Shown here: positions 31,059 to 40,569 of the stretch, in pieces
How positions within the stretch are numbered: the first letter of the stretch is position 1
How the letters are laid out: each line of letters begins with the position of its first letter
Origin: Echinicola pacifica DSM 19836
GTDB taxonomy: Bacteria > Bacteroidota > Bacteroidia > Cytophagales > Cyclobacteriaceae
Assembly: GCF_000373245.1 (NCBI RefSeq)
Contig: NZ_KB890742.1
Location: forward strand, 33,869 to 97,868
Reading direction: 5' to 3'
Length of the DNA: 64,000 nt
Position numbers and translations under genes: made by a program
The notes under the pieces: generated by a model
What the model saw: the letters and a program-made list of their open reading frames with translations, nothing else
The model's database searches: none
What the model was told of the DNA's origin: nothing

Positions 31059-32612
31059 TTATTTTCCTTTTTGGCCTTCTGTCATTGCCTTCATCACCTC
31101 TTCCAGGTTGAAGGAAGCTGGGCGTTGTCTTGGAGGGTACTGCTCGAATGAATGAATCATTTGTGCAGCTATACTCTGTCCTGCAACGGCCGCAAACTGC
31201 ACCATACCTTCCATCCATTCATAATAGGAATTGGCATTATGCTGCGCTTTTTCGAATGGATCCATTCTAAGGTCAAATACCAATGGAATACGCAACTGAA
31301 CAAATGGATACATCCACACCCCAAATTTGGAAGATTGCTGCTCCATAAACACCAGTTTCCACCGGTCATAACGCATTGCTACTAGCTGCCCATCATCACT
31401 CCAATAGAAGAATTCGTGTCTCGGCCAGTTGCTTTTACCATATTGATCTTTCTCAATGGCTTTCTTTTCGGTAAGGAATGGCAAAATATTATACCCATCC
31501 AAATGCACCTTATAGTTTTTATTTCCAACCTGATGGCCGGCCTTTAACTCTTCCTTGATATTATCATCTCCCACCGCAGCCATCAGCGTTGGCAGCCAAT
31601 CATTTCCTGCGACGATCTCATTGATAACGGTTCCACCCGGGATATTTCCAGGCCAACGAATGACACATGGCACTCGGTATCCACCTTCCCAGTTGGTGTT
31701 TTTCTCTCCTCTGAAAGGGGTGATACCACCGTCAGGCCACATATTGAAGTGAGGGCCATTATCCGTAGTATAGATAACAATGGTATTGTCGGCTACTCCA
31801 AGTTCATCCAATTTCGCAAGGATCTTCCCTACCTGATCGTCATGTTGCATCATGCCATCAGCATAAAAATTTAAGCCAGACTTGCCTTGGTATTCTCCAG
31901 GTACGTGAGTGACATAGTGCATTCTTGTGGTGTTGAACCAAACAAAAAATGGCTTATCATCATCCACTGCACGATCCATAAAGCCTGTGGCAGCATCCAA
32001 AAATTCCTGATCCACAGTCTCCATACGTTTTTTGTTCAATGGGCCAGTATCTTTAATACTCCCATCAGCAGAACTTCTAATCACCCCTCTAGGGCCAAAT
32101 TTCTTGCGGAATTCTGGATTTTTAGGATACTCAGGATTTTCTGGTGTCTCCTCCGCATTTAGGTGATAGAGGTTTCCATAAAACTCATCAAACCCATGGT
32201 TTGTTGGAAGAAACTCATCCAAATCACCAAGGTGATTTTTACCAAACTGGCCAGTAGCATAGCCGTGTGGCTTAAGTAATTCGGCCAAAGTTGGATCTTC
32301 AGATTGGATGCCCAAAGTAGATCCCGGTACGCCTACTTTAGTCATTCCTGTACGCACTGGCATCTGGCCAGTGATAAATGCCGCTCTACCGGCAGTACAG
32401 GATTGCTCCGCATAATAATCGGTAAAAATAGCTCCTTCAGCAGCCAGTTTGTCAATATTAGGCGTCCTATAGCCCATCATTCCTTGGTTATTATAACTAA
32501 GGTTCCAAAACCCAATATCATCTCCCATTATCACAAGGATATTGGGCTTTTCCTGAGCAGATACTACCCCCGACATAATAAGGCCCATAAAAAACAGTAA
32601 AAATCTTTTCAT
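31059..32612 (-). CDS. Sulfatase (arylsulfatase-type), copy 2
   Basis: 517 residues with a Sec signal peptide (ends 'GVVSAQ', about 20). It shares all motifs with its neighbour: 'IMGDDIGFW', 'SCTAGRAAF' (CxAxR, formylglycine site), 'GQFGKNHLGD', 'NTTRMHYVTH' and 'YTTDNGPHF'. Long stretches are identical or nearly so ('FLPTNHGFDEFYGNLYHLNAEE', 'KFGPRGVIRS'), so the two genes are a tandem duplication that has since diverged, most in the C-terminal third. Each has its own hairpin terminator, so they are probably separate transcripts. The exact sulfated substrate is unknown. Confidence 0.92.
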   Translation of the reverse strand: MKRFLLFFMGLIMSGVVSAQEKPNILVIMGDDIGFWNLSYNNQGMMGYRTPNIDKLAAEGAIFTDYYAEQSCTAGRAAFITGQMPVRTGMTKVGVPGSTLGIQSEDPTLAELLKPHGYATGQFGKNHLGDLDEFLPTNHGFDEFYGNLYHLNAEETPENPEYPKNPEFRKKFGPRGVIRSSADGSIKDTGPLNKKRMETVDQEFLDAATGFMDRAVDDDKPFFVWFNTTRMHYVTHVPGEYQGKSGLNFYADGMMQHDDQVGKILAKLDELGVADNTIVIYTTDNGPHFNMWPDGGITPFRGEKNTNWEGGYRVPCVIRWPGNIPGGTVINEIVAGNDWLPTLMAAVGDDNIKEELKAGHQVGNKNYKVHLDGYNILPFLTEKKAIEKDQYGKSNWPRHEFFYWSDDGQLVAMRYDRWKLVFMEQQSSKFGVWMYPFVQLRIPLVFDLRMDPFEKAQHNANSYYEWMEGMVQFAAVAGQSIAAQMIHSFEQYPPRQRPASFNLEEVMKAMTEGQKGK

Positions 32613-32813
32613 TCTAGAAATTGATTATATACAAAATAATTAACTCAATATAAATAACTTTAAAAAACCTCAAACAGACTAAAAACATAGCTTATTATCT
32701 GCCAAAATTCACGTAAAATTGGCAATACCTACACTTAAAAACAAGGCCGAGCGGATTAAAGTAAATTAAATCCTGCCTATATCTAAAAATTCATCTTCCT
32801 TCAATAGCTTATT

Positions 32814-33314
32814 TTAGATCATTTCAAGGCCCATTTTACCAAAATGAGAACCAAATGCCAGGATCATACACGAGATGACCGCACCAATGGCGATGGCGAT
32901 AAATGACTTTAGCGGTGGCAACTTAAAAATAGCCGCAGCGATGGTACCCATATAGACTCCTGTGAATGGAAGTGGGATCATCACAAAGAACATTAATCCC
33001 CAGAATCCATACTTCTGGATCTTATCCCCCACCCCGGTTTTTGCTCGGCGCATCAGCTTTACCGATTGCGATTTATAAGGTCTATATTTCCATAATTTGG
33101 AGTCAAAGGTGTTGATTAGGAACATCAATATGGGAAAGACCAGCAGGTTTCCTGCCAAGCCCACCAATAAGGCCGTAAGGGGACTAAGTCCGTTAATTAT
33201 TCCGTAAGGAATGCCCACCCGAGATTCTCCAAAAGGAGAAAGGCTTATAAGAAAGGTATGTATGATAATCGAGAACATAATTTTTAAGTCCGGTAAAATG
33301 CTGCTGAAGAACAC
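32814..33314 (-). CDS. Small multidrug-export family membrane protein (COG2426-like)
   Basis: 166 residues, mostly hydrophobic, with four or so membrane segments. The family features are 'SPFGESRVGIPYGI' near the N-terminus (an acidic residue within the first membrane region) and 'KYGFWGLMFFVMIPLPFTGVYMGTIAA' in the second half. Named 'small multi-drug export' in databases, but the export role is weakly supported; related to the DedA/SNARE-associated group. The start could also be the Met 12 codons further in. Single gene, with no obvious partner. Confidence 0.75.
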   Translation of the reverse strand: MFFSSILPDLKIMFSIIIHTFLISLSPFGESRVGIPYGIINGLSPLTALLVGLAGNLLVFPILMFLINTFDSKLWKYRPYKSQSVKLMRRAKTGVGDKIQKYGFWGLMFFVMIPLPFTGVYMGTIAAAIFKLPPLKSFIAIAIGAVISCMILAFGSHFGKMGLEMI

Positions 33315-33414
33315 AATAATGAATGTATCTCAGTTTTCAAACAACATGGTAATAGTGTGTGTTTGGAGATGGGTAATAAGCTCCTCTAAATTTGAAGTAC
33401 GAATGCTTGGGTAA

Positions 33415-33771
33415 TTAACAAGCTGGTGGGCCACGGGAGTAGGTAGCCAGCTGAGGGATAGATCCCCCGCCTACACTTAGGTGAATATAAAAAGCTTTTT
33501 TGTGTGCAGAATAACCCGATTTGAGTGATTCAGTAAGCAGAATTAGTTTTTTGCCAGGGTGATGCTCCAGATCGTTCCAATCCTTAGCGGCAAAAGTAGC
33601 AGGTGAAAGCTGCTCGGTCAGGGTGGACCAGCTGGTAGTTTCCCGATTGAAATCAATCAATAGAGACTCCTCAAGCGATTTTTTGACAGAATGCTCCTCT
33701 GCTTCGCCTATCAAATAGGTGAAGAAGGTGAGTCCAAAAAGGACCATTAATATTTTGGAACATTTATTCAT
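33415..33771 (-). CDS. Hypothetical small protein with N-terminal hydrophobic segment
   Basis: About 118 residues from the start at 33771 (the frame opens 13 codons earlier, at 33810, but the Met at 33771 begins a signal-like segment 'MNKCSKILMVLFGLTFFTYLIG'). The rest is polar, with 'KDWNDLEHHPGKKLILL' and a Cys at the very end. No family recognised. It could be a small periplasmic or membrane-anchored protein, or a non-coding frame. Confidence 0.4.
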   Translation of the reverse strand: MNKCSKILMVLFGLTFFTYLIGEAEEHSVKKSLEESLLIDFNRETTSWSTLTEQLSPATFAAKDWNDLEHHPGKKLILLTESLKSGYSAHKKAFYIHLSVGGGSIPQLATYSRGPPAC

Positions 33772-33934
33772 TGCTGCGAAACTAGAAACTTTTGAAATAA
33801 AAAGCATCATTTACCACCGATTATACGCAAAAAGTGCACCAGTAGTCACAATACTTCTACTATTAATCCAAAATAATTATCAACACCATAATTCAGCTTC
33901 ATGGCTATTCGCCTCTCACCCATCTATAACCGTA

Positions 33935-33981
33935 AAAAGGCTATTCACAGCTTCCCAAAAAGAAGTTGTGAATAGCCTTTT
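33935..33981 (-). terminator. Strong terminator of the aminopeptidase gene
   Basis: A 15-bp perfect stem (AAAAGGCTATTCACA and its complement) with a loop of about 17 nt. T runs occur on both strands, so it could stop transcription from either side. It lies about 95 bp after the aminopeptidase stop codon. Confidence 0.85.
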
Positions 33982-34075
33982 AATTCTATCTTAATATATT
34001 TCATCAATGTATAAATGATCCCCCACCAGCCATGGGATGAGGGCGGAGATACTCAACCTTGGTAAGGTCGAACCT

Positions 34076-35458
34076 TCAGCTTTTCAAGGCTTGGCTGCGG
34101 ACTTTCTCCACTTCCTCAGGTGCGATGGCCACTGAATTACCCAGCAGGGTAGAGCCATCTGCATTGATCACAAAATCTTCCTCCACTCTTATTCCTCCAA
34201 AGTCCCGGTAAGTCTCCAGCTTATCATAATTGATAAAATCCTTAAACTTACCATCCGCCTTATTGAGGTCTATCAATTCGGGAATAATATAGATCCCTGG
34301 CTCCACAGTAATGACATTATTTTCTTCCAGCTCTTTGCCTAATCGCAAAGATTTCAAGCCAAACACAGTTGACTTCTGCAATTCAGGCGTATAGCCTACG
34401 TATTGCTCCCCAAGGTTTTCCATATCATGCACATCCAAGCCCATCATATGGCCCAAACCACATTGGAAAAACATGGTATGTGCCCCGGCATTTACGGCTT
34501 CCTCTGCGTCTCCTTTCATTAGACCCACTTCCTTCAGCCCGCTCACCAGTGTTTTGGCGGCTATTAAGTGTACATCAATAAACTTCACTCCTGCATGCAG
34601 GGAATCCACCGCAGCACGATGAGCCCTGAATACGATCTCGTATAATTCCCGCTGGCGGCTATCAAAGGTGGCACTCACTGGAAAAGTCCTAGTCATATCC
34701 CCCGCATAAAACTCAGGCGACTCCGCCCCACAGTCAAAAAGTACGATATCACCTGCCTCAATGGTATTTCCATAATAATGATTATGAAGCGTCTGCCCAT
34801 TGATGGTGGCTATAGGAGGAAAAGAAAGCGAAACATTATTCTCGGCAGCTATCCTTCTAGCCACTGCTACTAACTCATACTCCTTCATCCCAGGACGAGC
34901 TGCTTTCATCACCGCCAGGTGAATGGCTGAGGTAGTGGTCACCGCCTTATTCATCTCCACGAGTTCTTCCGGAGCTTTGATATTTCGCTGCGCCGCTATT
35001 GCTTTGATCAAAGGTATAGAAGCCATGGAACTCACTTCTTCCACCGATTTACTCAGAATCTCTCGAAGCTTGAGCGTATGCTCGCCCCGATAAGGAGGCA
35101 AAATATGGACCTTGGCGTTAAGCTGTGCACTTACCTTTGCCAATGGGAAGGTGGATTCCACTCCCACTTTTTCTCCTAGCTCCCGCAAGGTCGGCTGAGG
35201 ACCGGTCCAGACGATATCATCAATCTGATAGTCATTGCCAAAAAGGTAATCCTGATCGCCATCACAGTCCAGCACTCCAATAAGCCCCGGAATGGAGAGC
35301 CCAAAATAATACAAAAAGGTGCTATCCTGCCGGTATGGGTACCAGTTATGGGCAAAATTGATGCTTGCCTCATCATTCCCTAATAATAAAATTTTCCCTG
35401 AACCTACTGTGGCTCTAAGCTTCGCTCTTCGGGCTTTATATATCTCTATGTCAAACAT
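34076..35458 (-). CDS. Aminopeptidase P family protein (Xaa-Pro peptidase)
   Basis: 460 residues. The N-terminal creatinase-like domain (about 1-160) is followed by the pita-bread M24 domain. All five metal ligands are visible: 'VLFDCGAE' and 'GDMTRTF' (two Asp), 'QCGLGHMMGLDVHD' (His), 'ITVEPGIYI' (Glu) and 'GGIRVEEDFVI' (Glu). It removes an N-terminal residue that precedes proline, using two metal ions (usually Mn). No signal peptide, so cytoplasmic. Length is typical of PepP. Flanked by its own terminator; monocistronic. Confidence 0.92.
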   Translation of the reverse strand: MFDIEIYKARRAKLRATVGSGKILLLGNDEASINFAHNWYPYRQDSTFLYYFGLSIPGLIGVLDCDGDQDYLFGNDYQIDDIVWTGPQPTLRELGEKVGVESTFPLAKVSAQLNAKVHILPPYRGEHTLKLREILSKSVEEVSSMASIPLIKAIAAQRNIKAPEELVEMNKAVTTTSAIHLAVMKAARPGMKEYELVAVARRIAAENNVSLSFPPIATINGQTLHNHYYGNTIEAGDIVLFDCGAESPEFYAGDMTRTFPVSATFDSRQRELYEIVFRAHRAAVDSLHAGVKFIDVHLIAAKTLVSGLKEVGLMKGDAEEAVNAGAHTMFFQCGLGHMMGLDVHDMENLGEQYVGYTPELQKSTVFGLKSLRLGKELEENNVITVEPGIYIIPELIDLNKADGKFKDFINYDKLETYRDFGGIRVEEDFVINADGSTLLGNSVAIAPEEVEKVRSQALKS

Positions 35459-35565
35459 TATAACTGGGTTTAGATTTTTAATTCCTTAAACAAAAAACTA
35501 GTACATACCCTCTTTATTTGCCTAAAGAGGATTCTTACAAAGTTCTCAAACTAAAAGAATCAAAC

Positions 35566-35602
35566 AAAAAAAGCACAGTCTTTTATTACTGTGCTTTTTT
35601 TA
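35566..35602 (-). terminator. Rho-independent terminator of the porin gene
   Basis: AGCACAGT and ACTGTGCT form a stem with a short T-rich loop, framed by A and T runs on both sides, about 30 bp after the porin stop codon. Confidence 0.85.
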
Positions 35603-35631
35603 TAAAATGGGCTATCCCTTTTATATAAGTA

Positions 35632-36840
35632 TCAGAATGAAATATCATATTGTACCCTAAACCGCCACTGGGAGATCTCCCTTGAGAGCGTCAATTCATC
35701 AAAATCAAAATAGGTGACATCTGCAGTCAACTTGTTCAGGTGTTCATTAAAGAAGCAATTGAACGCCACACCATATTCCTCTTGTGAATTTTGGGGTAAA
35801 TTTACTCTTGGCTCATAATAGGAATATCTTCCCGCCAACTCAAACAAAGGCCTTCCTTGCTCTTTTGCCTGATGATTGAGGACATATCCTCCCTGTACAT
35901 AGAAGCCTTGCAGCTCGGTATGGATATTATTCTCATGATTTAATATATACTTTCGATGAACTTCCGACTGCCAGCTAAAGGATTTGTACTTAAGGGCTGT
36001 TTCCCAAACCCATTGTTTTACCTGGTATTGACCGTTGGTGCCGTCTTCGAATCCCACCAATTCCCCGCCACCGCTGGAGGAAAATCGTGTATAAGGACTG
36101 GTATTGGTCGCGGCAGCAATTGCCAGGGAAGCATGAGGCCTTTCATAATGCACGAGGTCCGAGCCAGATATATCTACGCCGTCGCCGAGCACATTCCAAA
36201 ACACCTTCCCCACATACATAAGTTTCTTATCATCATTCTCCTTAGCTCCTAACCCTGTCCCTGTAAGTACGGATAGGTGATAATTGAAGTCTGCCAATCC
36301 CCCCTGATCGATCCTACCAAAGACAGACACTCCCTGCTGACGATCCAGGGTAAAGGCGCGATTGATGAGAGATCGCTCAAGCATTTGTTGCTTGCCACTG
36401 GAGATCGAGCGCTCTCTAGTGTATTCTATTTTCCACTGGCCGGCCTTAAATTTCAGCCAGGGCCACTTCTCCACCATCACCCGAAAATCCAATAGCCTGT
36501 TGACGCTTAAGTCATATTCAAAATAATACTTGAGCCAGGGCTGGTAGGCATGTCCCCCCACCTTTAGCCTTGCCCGATTAATTTTAAATACATTTTGGTC
36601 CTCAGACGTAAAGTCATTATAGGTCTCGGGATCCTGATCCATGGGAGTAGCAAACCTTAACTGTAAGCGACCAGCGACCTGCAGCTGAAATTTGTTATCC
36701 GCTGAGGTAAACTGGAATCCTTTTGAAGTATGTCTAATATCTGTCCTAAGACTGTCCTTGGCAAGCTCCTGGAATCCATAGGCTGGCACAGCAAACAGCA
36801 TTATCAACAAGGCATAGACATACACCTTGCCTAATTTCAT
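35632..36840 (-). CDS. OprP/OprO-type phosphate-selective porin
   Basis: 402 residues with a Sec signal peptide (ends 'VPAYGFQ', about 22). A beta-barrel with alternating polar and aromatic residues, 'RLQLRFATPMDQDPE', 'FKINRARLKVGGHAYQPWLKYYFEYD' and 'ERSISSGKQQMLERSLINRAFTLDRQQGVSVFGR', is characteristic of the porin O/P family, and it ends in an aromatic residue ('YDISF') as outer membrane barrels do. Family members pass phosphate or polyphosphate, but in Bacteroidota the name is applied broadly. Selectivity here is unproven. Monocistronic, with a 740-bp gap to the divergent prs gene. Confidence 0.85.
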   Translation of the reverse strand: MKLGKVYVYALLIMLFAVPAYGFQELAKDSLRTDIRHTSKGFQFTSADNKFQLQVAGRLQLRFATPMDQDPETYNDFTSEDQNVFKINRARLKVGGHAYQPWLKYYFEYDLSVNRLLDFRVMVEKWPWLKFKAGQWKIEYTRERSISSGKQQMLERSLINRAFTLDRQQGVSVFGRIDQGGLADFNYHLSVLTGTGLGAKENDDKKLMYVGKVFWNVLGDGVDISGSDLVHYERPHASLAIAAATNTSPYTRFSSSGGGELVGFEDGTNGQYQVKQWVWETALKYKSFSWQSEVHRKYILNHENNIHTELQGFYVQGGYVLNHQAKEQGRPLFELAGRYSYYEPRVNLPQNSQEEYGVAFNCFFNEHLNKLTADVTYFDFDELTLSREISQWRFRVQYDISF

Positions 36841-37579
36841 AAAGCAGAAATCTAATAATATTGTAAAACTAAGAAAATTTATAATCCTATCCCCTCAAGT
36901 TCCTTGCATTTCCTGAGAATAATAGGCTGATTATAGGAAGGGTAAGCCCTTAAATCAAGCCGCAAAATTACTCTTTTATTATTTAGGGTAAACAAGGCAA
37001 GTGTTAAGCTTTTGTTATGTTAAAGTTATCAAACACATCTTAAAGGTAATATTTCTGGCCATTTTATTTCTAAAATGTTATTTATTAATCAATTATAGCT
37101 CACCTATACAGTGCACTCGATGATATCAACCAAGTACTTAGGAGCTGCTTTTGGCAGTATCGTAAAGAAGCCATCCCGTGCGCAGTGGGGCCATATTGGA
37201 GCGCCCAGCGAAATGCCGAAATAATTATAACGGCAATATTATAGCTCACAACCGAGCTATCCTGGAAAAGAAAAACCTACCCTTTAAGACTGTCCTTCTC
37301 AACAAATAATGTGCCCGGCTAGCTTTAACTTTTTAAGAATTACATCCTTTTCCCTGAGCAAAAGCCTATAAAACCAGAGGAGGAAGGTAATTATAATCCT
37401 GATATTACCCCCTAGCAATACGCCTTGCAGAGGGCCTGGGGAATGCTGGATCACTGATATCAAAAATTAAAAAATTTCCTTGAGGTATTCTATCGGTCAA
37501 CATTATCCAGTTCCCTCTTTTTTTTTATCTTTGTACCGAAAAATTCCTTAATTATTACCTTAACATAATCTACACACAC
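36841..37579. other. Intergenic region between porin and prs
   Basis: About 740 bp between divergent genes. I see no open frame of note. An 11-bp direct repeat (TTATAGCTCAC) occurs near 37093 and 37239, and a more GC-rich patch at 37140-37220 may be a relic, but I recognise nothing in it. The right end has the prs -7 box. Confidence 0.45.
37526..37533 (+). promoter_or_regulatory. -7 promoter element for prs
   Basis: TATCTTTG after a T tract, a full match to TAnnTTTG, 47 bp before the prs start. No clear -33 TTG at the usual distance. Confidence 0.5.
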
Positions 37580-38509
37580 ATGCCCGAGGTTAAACTCTTT
37601 GCCGGAACCAACACTAAAAACTTGGCTGAAACCATTGCTACGAATTATGGTCAGGATTTAGGTGCGATGACATTATCCAAGTTTAGTGATGGGGAGATGT
37701 CCCCAAGCTTTGATGAGTCTGTCCGGGGGTGCCATGTATTCCTTATCCAAGCGACCAACCCCAATGCAGACAATCTGCTGGAGTTATGCTTGATGATAGA
37801 TGCTGCCAAGAGAGCCAGCGCTTATAAGGTATGCGCAGTGGTTCCTTATTATGGATATGCCCGTCAGGATCGTAAAGACCGCCCAAGAGTATCCATTGCA
37901 GCGAAGCTAATAGCCAATATGATCATGTCTGCTGGTGCTGACCGGATTATGACTTGCGACTTACATGCTGGCCAAATACAAGGATTTTTCGACATTCCTT
38001 TGGATCATTTAAATGGATCTGCTATTTTTGTGCCCTATTTGAAAAGCCTTGATTTAGGGGATAACCTGATCTTTGCCTCTCCGGATGTCGGAGGAGTAAG
38101 CAGAGCAAGGGCCTACGCCAAGCATTTCGAAGTGGAAATGGTGGTATGTGATAAGCACAGAAAGCGCGCCAACGAGGTGGCTTCCATGCAGTTGATCGGT
38201 AATGTAGAAGGAAAAGACGTGGTATTGGTAGATGACCTGGTGGACACAGCAGGAACCATGTGCAAAGCCGCCGAAATCATCTTAGACAAAGGTGCCAACT
38301 CCGTAAGAGCCATCGCCACACACGGAGTATTATCCGGCAAAGCGTATGATAATATTGAAAAGTCAGTATTATCGGAATTGGTGATCACCGATACCATTCC
38401 ATCCAAACAGCATTCGTCAAAGATCAAAGTCCTGACCGTCGCAGAATTGTTTGCAAAAGCGATCCATGCCGTCACAGGAAATGACTCGATCAGTGCCCTG
38501 TTTGTTTAA
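37580..38509 (+). CDS. prs: Ribose-phosphate pyrophosphokinase
   Basis: 309 residues, the usual bacterial length. Makes PRPP from ribose 5-phosphate and ATP in the cytoplasm. Visible motifs: 'KLFAGTNTKNLAE' start, 'FSDGEMSP', 'VPYYGYARQDRKDRPR' (flexible ATP-binding loop), 'TCDLHAGQIQGFFDIPLDHL' and the PRPP loop 'VVLVDDLVDTAGTMCKA' (about 212-228). First gene of a prs-rplY-pth cluster that is common in Bacteroidota; rplY follows by 40 bp. Confidence 0.97.
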   Translation: MPEVKLFAGTNTKNLAETIATNYGQDLGAMTLSKFSDGEMSPSFDESVRGCHVFLIQATNPNADNLLELCLMIDAAKRASAYKVCAVVPYYGYARQDRKDRPRVSIAAKLIANMIMSAGADRIMTCDLHAGQIQGFFDIPLDHLNGSAIFVPYLKSLDLGDNLIFASPDVGGVSRARAYAKHFEVEMVVCDKHRKRANEVASMQLIGNVEGKDVVLVDDLVDTAGTMCKAAEIILDKGANSVRAIATHGVLSGKAYDNIEKSVLSELVITDTIPSKQHSSKIKVLTVAELFAKAIHAVTGNDSISALFV

Positions 38510-38549
38510 ATGTGAATTTCAATTTATTTATATCTATTAATACACTATT

Positions 38550-39137
38550 ATGAAATCGTTAGAGATTATAGGGTTTAAAAGAGCAAATCTCGACAAGTCG
38601 ACATTGACTCAGATCCGTGAAGAAGGAAGCGTTCCTTGTGTCGTTTACGGCCCAGGTATCGAAGAGCAAATTCACTTCCATGCTCCAGCTATCCTTTTCA
38701 GAGAGTTGATCTATACTCCTGAAGTACACATGGTAACTTTGAATATCGAAGGAACCATCATCAAAGCTATTCTTCGTGAAGCACAGTATCACCCAGTAAG
38801 TGAGACACTTCTTCACGCTGACTTCTTAGCTTATAGTGACACTAAGGCTATCAAAATGGATATCCCTGTGGACCTTAAAGGAAAATCTCCAGGTCTATTG
38901 AAAGGTGGTAAACTGGAAATCAAAACCAGAACGCTTACTGTTAAAGGTTTTGCAAACGACCTTCCTGACGTTATCCCAGTATCTATCGACGGTCTGGAAC
39001 TAGGTAAATCAGTGAAAGTAAACAATGTAAAAGCTGAAGGCTTTGAAATCCTTACCAACCCAAGCGTATCTATTGCTACCATCGGTATCCCTAGAGCTCT
39101 TAGAGGTAAGAAATCAACGGATGAGGACGAAGCTTAA
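38550..39137 (+). CDS. rplY: 50S ribosomal protein L25 / general stress protein Ctc
   Basis: 195 residues, the long (Ctc-type) form with an N-terminal 5S rRNA-binding L25 domain (about 1-90) and a C-terminal beta domain (about 95-185). Typical stretches: 'VPCVVYGPGI', 'EAQYHPVSETLLHADFL', 'IPVDLKGKSPGLLKGGKLE' and 'VSIDGLELGKSVKV'. It ends in an acidic tail. It binds 5S rRNA in the central protuberance of the large subunit. A terminator hairpin follows, yet pth begins only 93 bp on, so pth may be partly read through. Confidence 0.96.
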   Translation: MKSLEIIGFKRANLDKSTLTQIREEGSVPCVVYGPGIEEQIHFHAPAILFRELIYTPEVHMVTLNIEGTIIKAILREAQYHPVSETLLHADFLAYSDTKAIKMDIPVDLKGKSPGLLKGGKLEIKTRTLTVKGFANDLPDVIPVSIDGLELGKSVKVNNVKAEGFEILTNPSVSIATIGIPRALRGKKSTDEDEA

Positions 39138-39170
39138 TTTAAGCCTCTCCCCATTGAAATCAGAAATTCT

Positions 39171-39206
39171 ATCCTGCCAGCAATTACTTTGTTGGCAGGA
39201 TTTTTA
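39171..39206 (+). terminator. Rho-independent terminator after rplY
   Basis: ATCCTGCCAGCA and TGTTGGCAGGAT (one mismatched position near the loop) form the stem, followed by a run of five T, about 34 bp after the rplY stop. Confidence 0.8.
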
Positions 39207-39230
39207 TTTTAGCCGCAACTACCATTAAGC

Positions 39231-39791
39231 ATGAAGTACCTAATTATTGGACTTGGAAATATTGGCCCGGAATATGAGCTGACCCGACACAATGTTGGAT
39301 TCCTCACCCTCGACAGACTCGCTGATCAGGAAGGTGCTTCCTGGTCCAGCAATAGGCTGGCTTTCACTTCTGAAATAAAATATAAAGGCCGCATCCTCCA
39401 GCTCATCAAACCTACCACTTATATGAATCTAAGTGGCAAAGCGATGAACTACTGGATGAAGGAATTAAAAATTCCTAAAGAAAACTGCCTCGTCATCGTC
39501 GATGATGTCGCCCTGCCCTTCGGGAGCCTGCGCCTACGTGGCAAAGGATCCGCCGCCGGACACAATGGCCTCAAAAATATAGAAGAACTTACTGGCGGTC
39601 AAAACTACCCAAGACTGCGCTTTGGAATCGGAGATGACTACCCCAAAGGCCGGCAAGTGGACTATGTCCTCGGGAGATGGTCACAAGCTGAGATTAATGA
39701 GCTACCCATCTTTATGGATAAATCCATAGAAATGATAAAATCCTTCGTCACCGCAGGCATCAACCTCACCATGACCCAGTTCAACGATTAA
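39231..39791 (+). CDS. pth: Peptidyl-tRNA hydrolase
   Basis: 186 residues. Releases peptides from tRNA lost from stalled ribosomes. Family motifs: '[25 protein letters not shown]' (contains the catalytic His in RHNVGF and the Asn of GLGN), '[15 protein letters not shown]' (substrate Asn), '[33 protein letters not shown]' (Asp and the second His-Asn). All active-site residues are present. Follows rplY, an arrangement seen in many bacteria. Confidence 0.96.
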   Translation: MKYLIIGLGNIGPEYELTRHNVGFLTLDRLADQEGASWSSNRLAFTSEIKYKGRILQLIKPTTYMNLSGKAMNYWMKELKIPKENCLVIVDDVALPFGSLRLRGKGSAAGHNGLKNIEELTGGQNYPRLRFGIGDDYPKGRQVDYVLGRWSQAEINELPIFMDKSIEMIKSFVTAGINLTMTQFND

Positions 39792-39859
39792 GGTCCACTC
39801 GGTGGGCTGAACTCTATTCATTATTTCTCTATCCTATCCACCTATATAAACTACTCATC

Positions 39860-40156
39860 ATGAGCAAGAGCATCAATCTTGGCCTACAAATCGTCCCCAA
39901 AAGTAAGGATATGGACACCTACGAACTAGTGGACAAGGCCATCGAGGTCATCCAAGCCTCCGGGGTAACCTATGAAGTCAATCCCTTCGAAACAGTAATG
40001 GAAGGCCCCGAAGACCAGCTGCTTCAAATCGCTAAAGAGGCTCAGCAAGCGGTACTGGATGCCGGCGCAGACGAAATATTAGTTTATTATAGAATGCAGA
40101 TCCGGAAAAATGGAGATGTCACCATGGGGGAAAAAACCGATAAGCATAGAAATTAA
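39860..40156 (+). CDS. Thiamine-binding-type protein (MTH1187/YkoF-like)
   Basis: 98 residues, close to the MTH1187/DUF77 family length. The ferredoxin-like start 'LGLQIVPKSKDMDTYELVDKAIEVIQASGV', the 'VNPFETVMEGPEDQLLQIAKEA' middle and the 'MQIRKNGDVTM' end match the family, whose members bind thiamine or related compounds or whose function is not established. Lies 68 bp after pth; possibly co-transcribed. Confidence 0.8.
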   Translation: MSKSINLGLQIVPKSKDMDTYELVDKAIEVIQASGVTYEVNPFETVMEGPEDQLLQIAKEAQQAVLDAGADEILVYYRMQIRKNGDVTMGEKTDKHRN

Positions 40157-40569
40157 GTACCCGTCACCTCCTATCCTTTAAGGATCAAATCTTCCATGCA
40201 CTTTTTATAGAGATAAAGGAATGGCTTCTTCCTTCTTTCCAAATTCAGTATTTCTCGTCCCTTAATTGGTAAAAATGAGAAAAAACAAAGGATGCCAAAT
40301 AGGCTAAAATCTCTAAATAAACGCCCAAAAACAGGGTAACAATAATTATTTTTAGTAAAAAAAGCCATTTTTAGACGTTTTTCGCATATACTTTTCGGTT
40401 TGCGTATATGTGCGTATGTCCCTATTAACCAGCGGCATATAATTTGCCTTATATTGTGTAAAATTTCACACCAAAAGTAAACATGTCCCTACGGCCACCG
40501 GGACATGCCCCCAGAAATCTGCTTCTGCAGACAGACCTGGAATCTTTAAAACTATTTCTTAAAATCCAT
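40157..40569. other. Intergenic region with two dyad motifs
   Basis: About 410 bp with no believable gene. It contains an inverted repeat at 40383-40414 (CGCATATAC and GTATATGTGCG) and a CRP/FNR-like dyad at 40455-40470, 100 to 190 bp before the chosen start of the next gene. Both could be control sites for the envelope operon that follows. Confidence 0.45.
40455..40470 (+). promoter_or_regulatory. CRP/FNR-like dyad upstream of the envelope operon
   Basis: TGTGT-AAAATT-TCACA, one mismatch from the classic TGTGA-N6-TCACA pattern, about 100 bp before the start at 40570. Regulatory role is inferred from pattern alone. Confidence 0.3.

Noticed and set aside
37093..37249. 11-bp direct repeat TTATAGCTCAC 146 bp apart in the porin-prs gap
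   Set aside because: Only two copies, no flanking gene or inverted ends, so no mobile element can be claimed.
40171..40368. 65-codon minus-strand frame between the thiamine-binding gene and the envelope operon
   Set aside because: Phe/Leu/Lys-rich with no family; matches AT-rich non-coding sequence.
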